Made by a program: the position numbers and the translations under genes
Shown: piece after piece, positions 1 to 6,804 of the stretch
Numbering within the stretch: position 1 is the first letter of the stretch
Layout of the letters: every line of letters begins with the position of its first letter
The notes under the pieces: model-generated
Seen by the model: the letters and a program-made list of their open reading frames with translations, nothing else
Databases searched by the model: none
Told to the model about the DNA's origin: nothing
Assembly (NCBI GenBank): GCA_043813445.1
Contig: JBDRLD010000103.1
Coordinates: 1 to 23,156 of the forward strand
Source of the DNA: JBDRLD01 sp043813445
GTDB taxonomy: Bacteria; Patescibacteriota; Patescibacteriia; JACPHY01
Length of the DNA: 23,156 nucleotides
Direction: 5' to 3'

Positions 1-912
1 CCACGGCGAAGCGAGACCGATTCCTGCAGGATTCCTTGTCACGAAGCGTACAAGTAACCGTGCCAACCATGATGGATTAATGTCTTCGATGCGATATGCT
101 CGCCCCTGTGTGATTGCCACAACACGCTCGGATATGGCGAGGACGTCGCCTATACGAAGGTATTGCGTCGCGTACTTGTGGACAAGATCTACAAGATCAT
201 CGTCTTTTTCAATCACGTGTGTGTGAATCGGATAGCGCACAAATCGCTTATCGTTGGACGATCGTTCGAGCTCCTTCCCGGCATTTGGCTCTATCGACGG
301 CTCTCGTTCATTCGAAAAGTGATATGCGGCAGATCGTCGAAGTGCATCCTGGTGAAGCCACTGCGCGTGATCACCGATGCTCGCTACAATCGGCCCGCCC
401 CAATGTTCGTATCCGTAGAGAAGTCGAAGTACTTCACCGCGCTGATCCACTCGCCACATCGATCGTGAGTTATCAATAATGTCCGATGTCTTGATGAGAC
501 GGGCGAGGTGCGGCGCTCGCAACATGCGCTTTGCCTGCTCCCACTTCATATCAGTCCCCTCTTCCCACGTGAGCCACCGAACAAGCGTCTGCACCTCTTT
601 CCCAAAATGCTCACCGATACTTGCTACGGAGATACCGCAATCTTCAGCAACATCGTGCAGCAACGCCGCCACAAGCGCATCGACATCGCGCAGGCCAAGT
701 TCATCGACAAGCGTACAGGTAACACGGATAGGATGGATAATAAAAGGAACAAGTATTCTTCCACGACGAAACTGACCGGTGTGCTCCCGCTCCGCAAAGT
801 CCAGAGCATCACGAAGGCGCTGCTGTTCATCCGGACGAAACGACGCGAGCAACTCCATAAAGCGCTCGCGCTGCCGATCAATGTGAGGGAAGTGTTCTGG
901 TGTGAGTGTCAT
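1..912 (-). CDS. HD-domain (RelA/SpoT-like) protein fused to a coenzyme F420 ligase-like (CofE-like) domain; 3' end outside window
   Basis: The reverse strand is open from an ATG at 912 to the left edge (304 codons, no stop); an in-frame TGA lies a few codons upstream, which fixes the start. Residues about 40-150 read as a RelA/SpoT-type HD phosphohydrolase: H60 in FIIHPIRV, H86-D87 in LLHDVAED, E90/D91, then EHFGKEVQTLV and a late K-x-SDIIDN motif (D144, N148). These match the metal-binding set of ppGpp hydrolases. After a charged linker (about 200-222), residues about 224-304 (FVRYPIHTHVIEKDDDLVDL, GDVLAISERVVAITQGR, NPAGIGL) resemble the start of CofE-like F420-0:glutamate ligase domains (PF01996). 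No nucleotide synthetase domain is visible. The N-terminal half may hydrolyse a nucleotide or alarmone; the role of the fusion is unknown. HD assignment is firm, CofE-like assignment is by motif recall. Confidence 0.75.
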   Translation of the reverse strand, partial: MTLTPEHFPHIDRQRERFMELLASFRPDEQQRLRDALDFAEREHTGQFRRGRILVPFIIHPIRVTCTLVDELGLRDVDALVAALLHDVAEDCGISVASIGEHFGKEVQTLVRWLTWEEGTDMKWEQAKRMLRAPHLARLIKTSDIIDNSRSMWRVDQRGEVLRLLYGYEHWGGPIVASIGDHAQWLHQDALRRSAAYHFSNEREPSIEPNAGKELERSSNDKRFVRYPIHTHVIEKDDDLVDLVHKYATQYLRIGDVLAISERVVAITQGRAYRIEDINPSWLARLLVRFVTRNPAGIGLASPW

Positions 913-935
913 AGCATCAATGCCGCGACTGTCTC

Positions 936-941
936 ATTCTA
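936..941 (-). promoter_or_regulatory. Extended -10 promoter for the HD-domain gene
   Basis: On the minus strand the sequence reads TGCTAGAAT, an extended -10 (TGn + TAGAAT), with its last base 23 nt upstream of the ATG at 912. This gives a predicted leader of about 17 nt. No good -35 hexamer is present at the usual spacing, as expected for extended -10 promoters. Confidence 0.4.
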
Positions 942-986
942 GCACGAATTCCGTCCCCGCACACCCCCCACGAAACGCACACAATT

Positions 987-1021
987 GAAAAATGGCCACG
1001 CGGTGCGCGTGCCCATTTTTC
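987..1021 (-). terminator. Intrinsic terminator behind tRNA-Glu (possibly bidirectional)
   Basis: GAAAAATGG pairs with CCATTTTTC around an inner CACGCG/CGCGTG stem with a three-base loop. It begins 3 bases after the tRNA 3' end. The A-rich and T-rich outer arms mean it could stop transcription from either strand, separating the tRNA from the HD-domain gene. Confidence 0.7.
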
Positions 1022-1024
1022 ACA

Positions 1025-1096
1025 TGACCCCACCGGGAATCGAACCCGGGTTTGCGCCGTGAGAGGGCGCCGTCCTAGCCGCTAGACGATGGGGCC
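1025..1096 (-). tRNA. tRNA-Glu (anticodon CTC)
   Basis: A 72-nt cloverleaf can be folded: acceptor GGCCCCA/TGGGGTC (one G-U), D-arm GTC..GAC, anticodon stem GCGCC/GGCGC with loop CTCTCAC (anticodon CTC), T-arm CCGGG-TTCGATT-CCCGG, discriminator A. CCA is not encoded. The first 35 nt of the tRNA are repeated exactly upstream at 1394-1428, and the GIY-YIG reading frame ends inside this gene. Confidence 0.95.
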
Positions 1097-1353
1097 ATAA
1101 TGCACAATGATTGCGCGATGCGCTTCTTCAATTGTTCTCTTTGTTGCCCATGTTTTTTCAAGGATATCTCTCGCGACCGCGCATCAAACTTTGACACATA
1201 AGCCTCATAGTACACCAGCGTCAATGGTCTCCTCGCTTTCGTGGATATCACTTCTCCTCGTTGATATCGCAAGATACGATCTCGTAAATCACCAGTGTAT
1301 CCTACGTAAATCCCATCATCTCGTTCACTCTTCAAAACATAGACATAATACAT
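1075..1353 (-). CDS. Small GIY-YIG nuclease domain protein
   Basis: A 92-residue single-domain GIY-YIG endonuclease of the small freestanding (UPF0213/YhbQ-like) type. Visible motifs are YYVYVLKS (the GIY position), IYVGYTGDL followed by R (the YIG position plus catalytic Arg), and LVYYEAY (metal-binding Glu). The ATG at 1353 is preferred because the domain begins at once; an in-frame GTG at 1383 would add ten residues encoded by a hairpin repeat. No clear ribosome-binding site is seen. The last nine residues (IMAPSSSG region) and the TAG stop are encoded by the 5' half of tRNA-Glu, so the gene physically overlaps the tRNA. It sits between the intact tRNA and a duplicated 5' tRNA half, which suggests a mobile or homing unit using the tRNA as its target. 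Confidence 0.88.
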   Translation of the reverse strand: MYYVYVLKSERDDGIYVGYTGDLRDRILRYQRGEVISTKARRPLTLVYYEAYVSKFDARSREISLKKHGQQREQLKKRIAQSLCIMAPSSSG

Positions 1354-1363
1354 AGGTGCCGTG

Positions 1364-1393
1364 TCCGCCTTCGGCGGATCCACCGTAGGTGGA
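1364..1393. repeat. Two adjacent 15-bp mini-hairpins
   Basis: TCCGCCTTCGGCGGA (1364-1378) is followed directly by TCCACCGTAGGTGGA (1379-1393). Each has 6-bp arms and a 3-nt loop, and both share the frame TCCRCC-NNN-GGYGGA. They lie exactly between the GIY-YIG start and the duplicated tRNA-Glu half. Related mini-palindromes occur at 12972-12986 and 19535-19549. Confidence 0.85.
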
Positions 1394-1428
1394 AGAGGGC
1401 GCCGTCCTAGCCGCTAGACGATGGGGCC
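1394..1428 (-). pseudogene. Duplicated 5' half of tRNA-Glu (35-bp direct repeat)
   Basis: Positions 1394-1428 are identical to 1062-1096, the tRNA-Glu sequence from its first base to the anticodon loop. No 3' half follows; the mini-hairpins and the GIY-YIG gene do. The repeat offset is 332 bp, so the unit is about 297 bp of unique sequence plus one repeat copy. It cannot fold into a tRNA. It looks like a target-site duplication or an attachment-site remnant; any tRNA promoter upstream of the original gene would now lie before this copy. Confidence 0.9.
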
Positions 1429-1462
1429 TCGTGTGAAAAACGATACTCAATACATGACAGCG

Positions 1463-1846
1463 CTACTCAGCATTACGCATCGACACGGAAGGAAATACTT
1501 CATACTCCTCGCGCATGAGTGTAATATCTTCATCTGAGATAAGCGAGTGTGTGTGAAGCACTTCAACCAGGAAATCGACTTTGCCGTTTACCTTCCGTAG
1601 CTTGACAATGAGATCACCTTTCAAATCCGCGAGCTTATCATCTAGGTAGCTCTTCGTTACCATGGTGGTCTCAACTCTTCGAAGACGGGCATCGAGACTA
1701 TCGAGGCGTTTGTCGACACCATCAAGGCGTTTGTCGACACCATCGAGGCGTTTGTCGACACCGTCAAAACCATCCTTCACTGCAACGGCGAGGCGGTCGA
1801 TTTTCTCGTCGATGGTTCCATTTGTGGCAATATGTTTTTCCTCCAT
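1463..1846 (-). CDS. Small coiled-coil protein with 7-residue repeats
   Basis: A 127-residue hydrophilic protein with no signal peptide or membrane segment. Residues 29-49 hold three perfect copies of GVDKRLD, followed by a degenerate fourth (SLDARLR). The heptad spacing, with V/L at regular positions, predicts a coiled coil over about residues 12-95, with a charged C-terminus (SDEDITLMREEYEVF). The family is not recognised by function; similar short GVDKRLD coiled-coil proteins are common hypothetical proteins in CPR bacteria. The ATG at 1846 lies about where transcription should start from the promoter at 1855-1883, so the message may be leaderless. It stands alone between murF and the tRNA-Glu unit. 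Confidence 0.8.
   Translation of the reverse strand: MEEKHIATNGTIDEKIDRLAVAVKDGFDGVDKRLDGVDKRLDGVDKRLDSLDARLRRVETTMVTKSYLDDKLADLKGDLIVKLRKVNGKVDFLVEVLHTHSLISDEDITLMREEYEVFPSVSMRNAE
1701..1763. repeat. 21-bp tandem repeat, three copies, inside the coiled-coil gene
   Basis: Three contiguous 21-bp units (1701-1721, 1722-1742, 1743-1763) differ by only one or two bases. Each encodes one heptad. Near identity at DNA level suggests recent slippage expansion. Confidence 0.92.
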
Positions 1847-1854
1847 ACGTACAC

Positions 1855-1883
1855 ATTATGAATATTATCGATCCACCCGTCAA
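1855..1883 (-). promoter_or_regulatory. Sigma70-type promoter of the coiled-coil gene
   Basis: On the minus strand TTGACG (1883-1878), a 17-bp spacer and CATAAT (1860-1855) match the consensus at 5/6 and 5/6. The predicted start site falls at about 1847-1849, only 1-3 nt before the ATG at 1846. Confidence 0.7.
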
Positions 1884-1966
1884 GTATAATCCTTACGCAG
1901 CCCATTTCTCTGCGCCAGTTCACCGCTACTGAGCACTTCTATACAACCATTCCACACATCCCCTCT

Positions 1967-3253
1967 TCACCGCTTTTGCCACTCTTGGTCCTGGCGGCAA
2001 ACGAGCTGTTCCTTCTTGAGCGGATCTGCCATGAGTTCGATTACCACTTTCTCGAGGCGAACACTCTGTGAACCCTTTACGAGCACGATGTCACCCTCGC
2101 GGAGCATGTCCTGCACGAACCGCCCCGCCTCCTCTGCGCGCGCAAACTCAAGTACGCGATCCTCCGGAATGCCAGCACCCCGCGCGCCCTTTGCAGTCGA
2201 ATGGCTCGCCTGCCCAACGCAGATGAGGTACTCCACCGGAGTCGATGCGGCAAGCACTCCGAGTTGTTTATGTTCGCGCTCGGTCAGCGCACCGAGTTCG
2301 AGCATGTCGCCGAGTATAGCAATCTTTCGACCGCTCGTCGGAATGTCTGCGAATGCATTCAATGCGACCACGGCTGCGAGGGGTGACGAGTTATATGTGT
2401 CGTCGATAAGCACCGTATTCTTGATGCCGTCAAGAATACGCATTCGACTCGGCTGCGGTATGTACCGCTCGAGCGCATTCGCGATCTCCACGAGATGCAT
2501 CCCGAGCGCAACACCGGTTGCCGCAGCAGCAAGCGTCGCCATCGCATGTGCACGTCCGAGGCACCCGGGCACACGTACTGGCACAACACTCCCACCGGCA
2601 GCGATCTTAAACGAGAGCCCCGTCGGTCGTCCATCAACTATCGTGGTGCGATACTCAATTGCGCGCACATCCGCCTCCTCGTGAAAACCAAACGTCACCA
2701 CACGCGCTCGCGTGCGCTCCGCCATGGCCATGATCCGCTCGTCGTCACGATTAAGAACAGCGATTCCGTCGCGCCCGAGACACGTGACGAGCTTCCGTTT
2801 TTCCGCGGCAACCCGGTCAGTCGAGGAAAAAAACTCTGTGTGCGTGGGGCCGATAGCGGTGATAACACTCACGTCCGGCTTCGCGATACGGAGGAGATAC
2901 GTAATATCCCCCGGATGATCCGCGCCGTACTCAAGCACGAGCGCTTCTGGGTAGCGAAGCCCGCGCGCGGTCATCAGTCCGATACCTCTGAAAAATACTG
3001 CGACCCAACGCAACAACGATCGGCCAGGCATACGCCCGCCAAGAATCGTCATAGGCAGTCCAATCTCGTTGTTGTAGTTTTTCCGTGCCGCCCGGACACT
3101 CCGATCGACACCAAGTACCACGCGAATAGCCTCACGCGATGAGGTCTTCCCAACACTACCAGTTACGCCGACAATGAATGGTCGTTGCCGCCGAATAACC
3201 GAGCGCGCAAGGTATGCGAGGATTACCTCAAGAAAACGTCGAATGTGTCCCAT
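1967..3253 (-). CDS. murF: MurF-like UDP-MurNAc-tripeptide:D-Ala-D-Ala ligase lacking the N-terminal domain
   Basis: MurF adds D-Ala-D-Ala to UDP-MurNAc-tripeptide in the cytoplasm. The 428 residues show the Mur ligase core: P-loop VTGSVGKTSS (residues 30-39), YNNEIGLPMTILG, VLEYGADHPGDI, IGPTHTEFF, VLNRDDERI, then the C-terminal ligase domain with DDTYNSSPLA, LGDMLELG and VLVKGSQSVRLE. The P-loop starts at residue 31, against about residue 107 in E. coli MurF, so the usual UDP-MurNAc-binding N-terminal domain is absent, replaced by a basic amphipathic helix (residues 4-24). I recall this short form as common in Patescibacteria; exact substrate is inferred. It follows ftsI by 17 bp and is probably cotranscribed with it. 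Confidence 0.88.
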   Translation of the reverse strand: MGHIRRFLEVILAYLARSVIRRQRPFIVGVTGSVGKTSSREAIRVVLGVDRSVRAARKNYNNEIGLPMTILGGRMPGRSLLRWVAVFFRGIGLMTARGLRYPEALVLEYGADHPGDITYLLRIAKPDVSVITAIGPTHTEFFSSTDRVAAEKRKLVTCLGRDGIAVLNRDDERIMAMAERTRARVVTFGFHEEADVRAIEYRTTIVDGRPTGLSFKIAAGGSVVPVRVPGCLGRAHAMATLAAAATGVALGMHLVEIANALERYIPQPSRMRILDGIKNTVLIDDTYNSSPLAAVVALNAFADIPTSGRKIAILGDMLELGALTEREHKQLGVLAASTPVEYLICVGQASHSTAKGARGAGIPEDRVLEFARAEEAGRFVQDMLREGDIVLVKGSQSVRLEKVVIELMADPLKKEQLVCRQDQEWQKR

Positions 3254-3270
3254 AGAGTTCTATCGTATCG

Positions 3271-5025
3271 CTATTCACTGCGCGGTGGAATACCATCGTA
3301 TTGAACAAGATACTTCGCGATGCTCCCAAAAAGTGGTGCGGCGGTAGAATCCGCAAAATTCCGCTGAGGTCGGTCGAATCGAACCACCATAGCAAAGGTT
3401 GGACGATCTACCGGCCCGATGCCAACAAACGACTGAATTGTTTCGTTTGAGTACCCTGGACGATCAGCATATGGAATCTGCGCCGTTCCAGTCTTGCCGC
3501 CGATAAGATACCCCTGAACACCAGCGCGCTTCGGATGTCCCTCGCGAACAACGGACACGAGCATCCCCTGCAGCAGCGTCGCCGTGCGCTGACTAATCGC
3601 TCGATGGACACTGTGTGGTTCGAACTGCCGTGATGTTCCGTTGGGATCTACAATCTCTTCAACAATGTATGGGCGCATAAGCGTCCCACCGTTCGCAATC
3701 GCGGCAAATGCCATCACGAGCTGCAGGGGTGTGGCGGTGATCCCCTGTCCATACGATCCGGTAGCGAGGTACACCTCCTCGCGCCGCTGGAGGTTTGCAA
3801 TATCACCGGGCACCTCGCCGGAAAGTTCAATATCTGTCCGCGCACCGAATCCAAATTGCTCCACGGAACGACGAAAGCGATCAATGCCAAGCAGCCGTGC
3901 CGCGAACACTGTACCTGTGTTGATCGAGTAGCGAAGCACGTCGCTCATGGTCGAGAGTCCGTTAACGACACCATTCGTGTTTGTAATCTTTTCGCCATTA
4001 ACCACAACCTCACCAGTATCCACAAATGTCGTCTCCGGGTTCACCACTTCGGCATCGATCGCGGCAGCCATGGTAATTGGCTTGAACACCGACCCCGGCT
4101 CGTACGCCGCGCTCACCGCCGGCGTACTAAACACACGAATATTCTCCGCCTCTCCATACGCGTTCGGATCGAACGATGGAATACTACAAAGTGCACGAAT
4201 GGCGCCAGTCATCGGATGCACAATAACAACTGTCCCGGATGCGGCGCCGTACTCCGCTACTGCGCCTTCAAGCTGTCTACACACTTCAAGTTGTAACTCT
4301 CGTTCGATTGTAAGATGGATATCCGAGCCGTCTCGTGCCTCACTTACCTCGCGATTTCCGAAGACGATCAATCGTCCATGTGGATCACGCTCCGCAGCGA
4401 GGAATCCCATTTCACCACCGAGCACATCATCGAACGCGCCCTCGATGCCGTACCGTCCGGAAATGCCCTCCTCATCTTCTCCAACAAACCCGGTAATATG
4501 CGCTGCCGCAGCCCCATCAGGATAAACCCGCGTCAATGTCGGCTCGGATCCGACACCGGGTAGATCGAGTGCGAGCACCGCGTCGCGCAACGACGCGGAA
4601 ACTTCGCGCGCCACCGGCTCGTACGGATCATTCCGCTTCGCAAGACGCTCTTCAAGTGTCGGGTCAACTACGCCAAGCGCTTCACGAAGCTTCCGTGCAG
4701 TCATTTCCGAATCAACAATCTCTGCCGGGATGGTGTACACAGTGAAAGTCTGCTCGTTCATCGCAATTGGAAACCATCCACCGAGGTGCTGTCGGTCGTG
4801 AACGGCGATCTCCCCGCGCTCCGGATAGAGCCGCTCAAAGAGTTCGCGCTGCCCTGAAGCGAGTCCGACGTACCAATCGTGCTGAACCACTTGCACAGCA
4901 AATAACTTCACCACAATACACAAAAACGCCACCATTGCTCCAACGGTAACGACCACGAGGCGAGGATCACGCGATCCTCGCCTCGGCTGTTCCTTCCATC
5001 GTTGTGATGTTGTACCAACGGGCAT
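3271..5025 (-). CDS. ftsI: FtsI/PBP2-type class B penicillin-binding protein
   Basis: A 584-residue D,D-transpeptidase that crosslinks peptidoglycan outside the membrane, normally partnered with FtsW at the septum. A basic N-terminus precedes one transmembrane helix (about 24-44). The PBP dimerisation domain follows (about 60-225, with RGEIAVHDR at the start). The transpeptidase domain has all three motifs: SxxK at S312-K315 (EPGSVFKPI), SxN at S367-N369 (YSINTGT) and KTGT at 511-514. Length is normal for FtsI; no C-terminal PASTA domain is seen. It is followed by murF, as in dcw clusters. FtsI rather than the elongation PBP2 is inferred from this context. No strong ribosome-binding site precedes the ATG. 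Confidence 0.93.
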   Translation of the reverse strand: MPVGTTSQRWKEQPRRGSRDPRLVVVTVGAMVAFLCIVVKLFAVQVVQHDWYVGLASGQRELFERLYPERGEIAVHDRQHLGGWFPIAMNEQTFTVYTIPAEIVDSEMTARKLREALGVVDPTLEERLAKRNDPYEPVAREVSASLRDAVLALDLPGVGSEPTLTRVYPDGAAAAHITGFVGEDEEGISGRYGIEGAFDDVLGGEMGFLAAERDPHGRLIVFGNREVSEARDGSDIHLTIERELQLEVCRQLEGAVAEYGAASGTVVIVHPMTGAIRALCSIPSFDPNAYGEAENIRVFSTPAVSAAYEPGSVFKPITMAAAIDAEVVNPETTFVDTGEVVVNGEKITNTNGVVNGLSTMSDVLRYSINTGTVFAARLLGIDRFRRSVEQFGFGARTDIELSGEVPGDIANLQRREEVYLATGSYGQGITATPLQLVMAFAAIANGGTLMRPYIVEEIVDPNGTSRQFEPHSVHRAISQRTATLLQGMLVSVVREGHPKRAGVQGYLIGGKTGTAQIPYADRPGYSNETIQSFVGIGPVDRPTFAMVVRFDRPQRNFADSTAAPLFGSIAKYLVQYDGIPPRSE

Positions 5026-5065
5026 AGACGCACAGAAGAAAAAGAAGATTACTCAATCGGAGCAT

Positions 5066-6361
5066 CTACGGGTTCGGGAAGAGGAGGCCTGTTCCGGTCG
5101 GACTATACCCATGATCGACCTCGTCGCCGTCGAGATAGCCGTCACCGTCCGTATCAGGCAATGTCGGATTCGATCCATAAAAAAGTTCCAGCAGATCCGT
5201 CAACCCATCGCCGTCCGCATCCCCATTCCCTGGAAGCGTCGTGTTGATGCTCCCATTAGGAATACTTGACGGCACGGGCACTTCCGCTGCCACCGAATTT
5301 TCGAACACTCGTTGACTATCCGCTGCTGGATGGAGACCGCCAAACATACTCAAATCGCCCGAAGAAAATAACGCGAGCAACGATTCCAGAGGAAGTGATG
5401 TTTCCGGATCCGAAACTGCAACCGAATCATTCCAAGCACTCCAATGGAACACCCCCTCTCCGACTATTGATGCATCTGTCTTAGTGCTCGTATAATCCAC
5501 CGGAATGCGAAGCTGTACAAACTGCTCGTCATTCCGTCCAATCCACACTTCCGGATGAATATGCTCAAGCACTGGAAGCAGTTCCGTACTTACTGCGGTT
5601 AATGTCTCCTGTGTTGCGCTGTCCGTCGCGCCAAATGTACCGCGCGTCAATACAAAATTAAAAAATTCCCGCACTGCTTCTCCGTCGATTTGCACGCGGT
5701 AATGGTACGATCGCACTCCATCCACGCGTTCCTTCCCGAGCTGCTCCTCAAATACGAGGATCGGATGTTCGAGCAAAAACGCCCGTGTTTCCTCCTCGAG
5801 AACAAATGGTGACGACGGAAGTGCGGCCATGCCATCTCCAGAGAGTAACCCTGAACGCGCAAGCGCCTGCGGATCAATTACTATCCACTGCCCTCCCAAA
5901 ATTCCCTTAAATCCACCAATGACCGCCTGAAGCATCGTCGCCTGCGGTAAGGTCGATGAAATATCAACATCATCGAGTCGCAAATACTGCCGTTCACCGA
6001 TACGACGACTGGAAATACGCGCATTGAGTGTACCGAGTTCCTCCGAAGTTCCATGGATTGAGAGATCGCCCTCAGCACGTCGCGCGTCATCGGCGCCCGC
6101 CCACGCAGAGGCATATTCAATTTGTACATCCACAGGAGTCTCGTCCGCACTCATACGCACTCGCACAGCAATATCACCCTCGGCATGTGCACCTACCGCC
6201 TGGAGTGCTTGCTCCCACGCGTGCGCGAGTACTTTCTCTGGGTCATCCTTCCAAAATGTAAGACGATCGGAGAACACAAATGCTCCGATTGCTCCACTGA
6301 TGGCGAGTATCGCGATAACAACACCAACTCCTATAGGGACGAATCCGCTCCGATTGCTCAT
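5066..6361 (-). CDS. Membrane-anchored extracellular protein with Ca-binding (thrombospondin type 3-like) C-terminus
   Basis: The frame is open from 6451, but the ATG at 6361 is preferred: it directly precedes MSNRSGF and a hydrophobic anchor (about residues 5-28, GVGVVIAILAISGAIGAFVF), and GGAG-like GGAGA lies upstream. The 431-residue product has a long extracellular region (about 30-375) of beta-rich, polar sequence with no family I recognise. Near residue 380 it turns into acidic repeats, DADGDGLTDLLELFYGSNP then DTDGDGYLDGDEV, the DxDxDG pattern of thrombospondin type 3/dockerin-like calcium sites. It probably faces the exterior and binds Ca at its C-terminus. The gene lies 40 bp upstream of ftsI on the same strand, so it may be coexpressed with cell-wall genes. 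Function unknown. Confidence 0.82.
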   Translation of the reverse strand: MSNRSGFVPIGVGVVIAILAISGAIGAFVFSDRLTFWKDDPEKVLAHAWEQALQAVGAHAEGDIAVRVRMSADETPVDVQIEYASAWAGADDARRAEGDLSIHGTSEELGTLNARISSRRIGERQYLRLDDVDISSTLPQATMLQAVIGGFKGILGGQWIVIDPQALARSGLLSGDGMAALPSSPFVLEEETRAFLLEHPILVFEEQLGKERVDGVRSYHYRVQIDGEAVREFFNFVLTRGTFGATDSATQETLTAVSTELLPVLEHIHPEVWIGRNDEQFVQLRIPVDYTSTKTDASIVGEGVFHWSAWNDSVAVSDPETSLPLESLLALFSSGDLSMFGGLHPAADSQRVFENSVAAEVPVPSSIPNGSINTTLPGNGDADGDGLTDLLELFYGSNPTLPDTDGDGYLDGDEVDHGYSPTGTGLLFPNP

Positions 6362-6463
6362 AATATGATAATGTCTCCAAAAACACATGTGCCTGCGCCA
6401 CGTTAGACTTGCAGTTACGCGATTGCGAACCAATAAATCGAGTGGCTGCACTATGGGCTCACC

Positions 6464-6799
6464 CTATACTGTGAAAGCTTCCACACCTGCCTGCAACTCT
6501 TCCCATGTCTCCGCCATGTCATTCCACTGGAATGCACGGAGGAAGGAAACCATGTCTTCCATGTCGTAGAGCATCTTCACGTTCGACGTAGCTCCGCTTC
6601 GTCGCGTCACCTGCGCCTGCTCACCCACCGTTCTCGGTTTCGTCACAAACTCCAAACGCACAAGTCCTATGGGCGCTGTAAACTCAACAAATGCAACGCG
6701 TCCATTTGGCACGTCTTCGAGGTCTTCGGTACCCTGCTCGTGAACCTCAAACTGCGAACTTATGCGATCGAGAGTATCTCTCCACTGATCTTCCTGCAT
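6464..6799 (-). CDS. Conserved small hypothetical protein
   Basis: A 111-residue soluble acidic protein, with no signal or membrane segment. The middle reads GRVAFVEFTAPIGLVRLEFV then TKPRTVGEQ, a pattern I associate with an uncharacterised protein family frequent in Parcubacteria, followed by a region with aromatic residues (FLRAFQWND, ETWEEL). It starts 5 bp after the stop of the 1670-residue surface protein gene, which implies cotranscription and perhaps translational coupling. The close link to a surface protein may mean a role in its handling, but nothing in the sequence proves this. Confidence 0.7.
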   Translation of the reverse strand: MQEDQWRDTLDRISSQFEVHEQGTEDLEDVPNGRVAFVEFTAPIGLVRLEFVTKPRTVGEQAQVTRRSGATSNVKMLYDMEDMVSFLRAFQWNDMAETWEELQAGVEAFTV

Positions 6800-6804
6800 A
6801 TGTT

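Noticed and set aside
114..942. Overlapping plus-strand frames at the left edge
   Set aside because: The minus strand encodes a continuous HD-domain protein with catalytic residues in place; the plus frames have no recognisable content.
1025..1428. Group I intron or split tRNA-Glu
   Set aside because: The tRNA at 1025-1096 is complete by itself, so nothing needs splicing; the upstream copy is an extra half.
1701..1763. Possible CRISPR array
   Set aside because: Units are contiguous, without spacers, and encode protein heptads.
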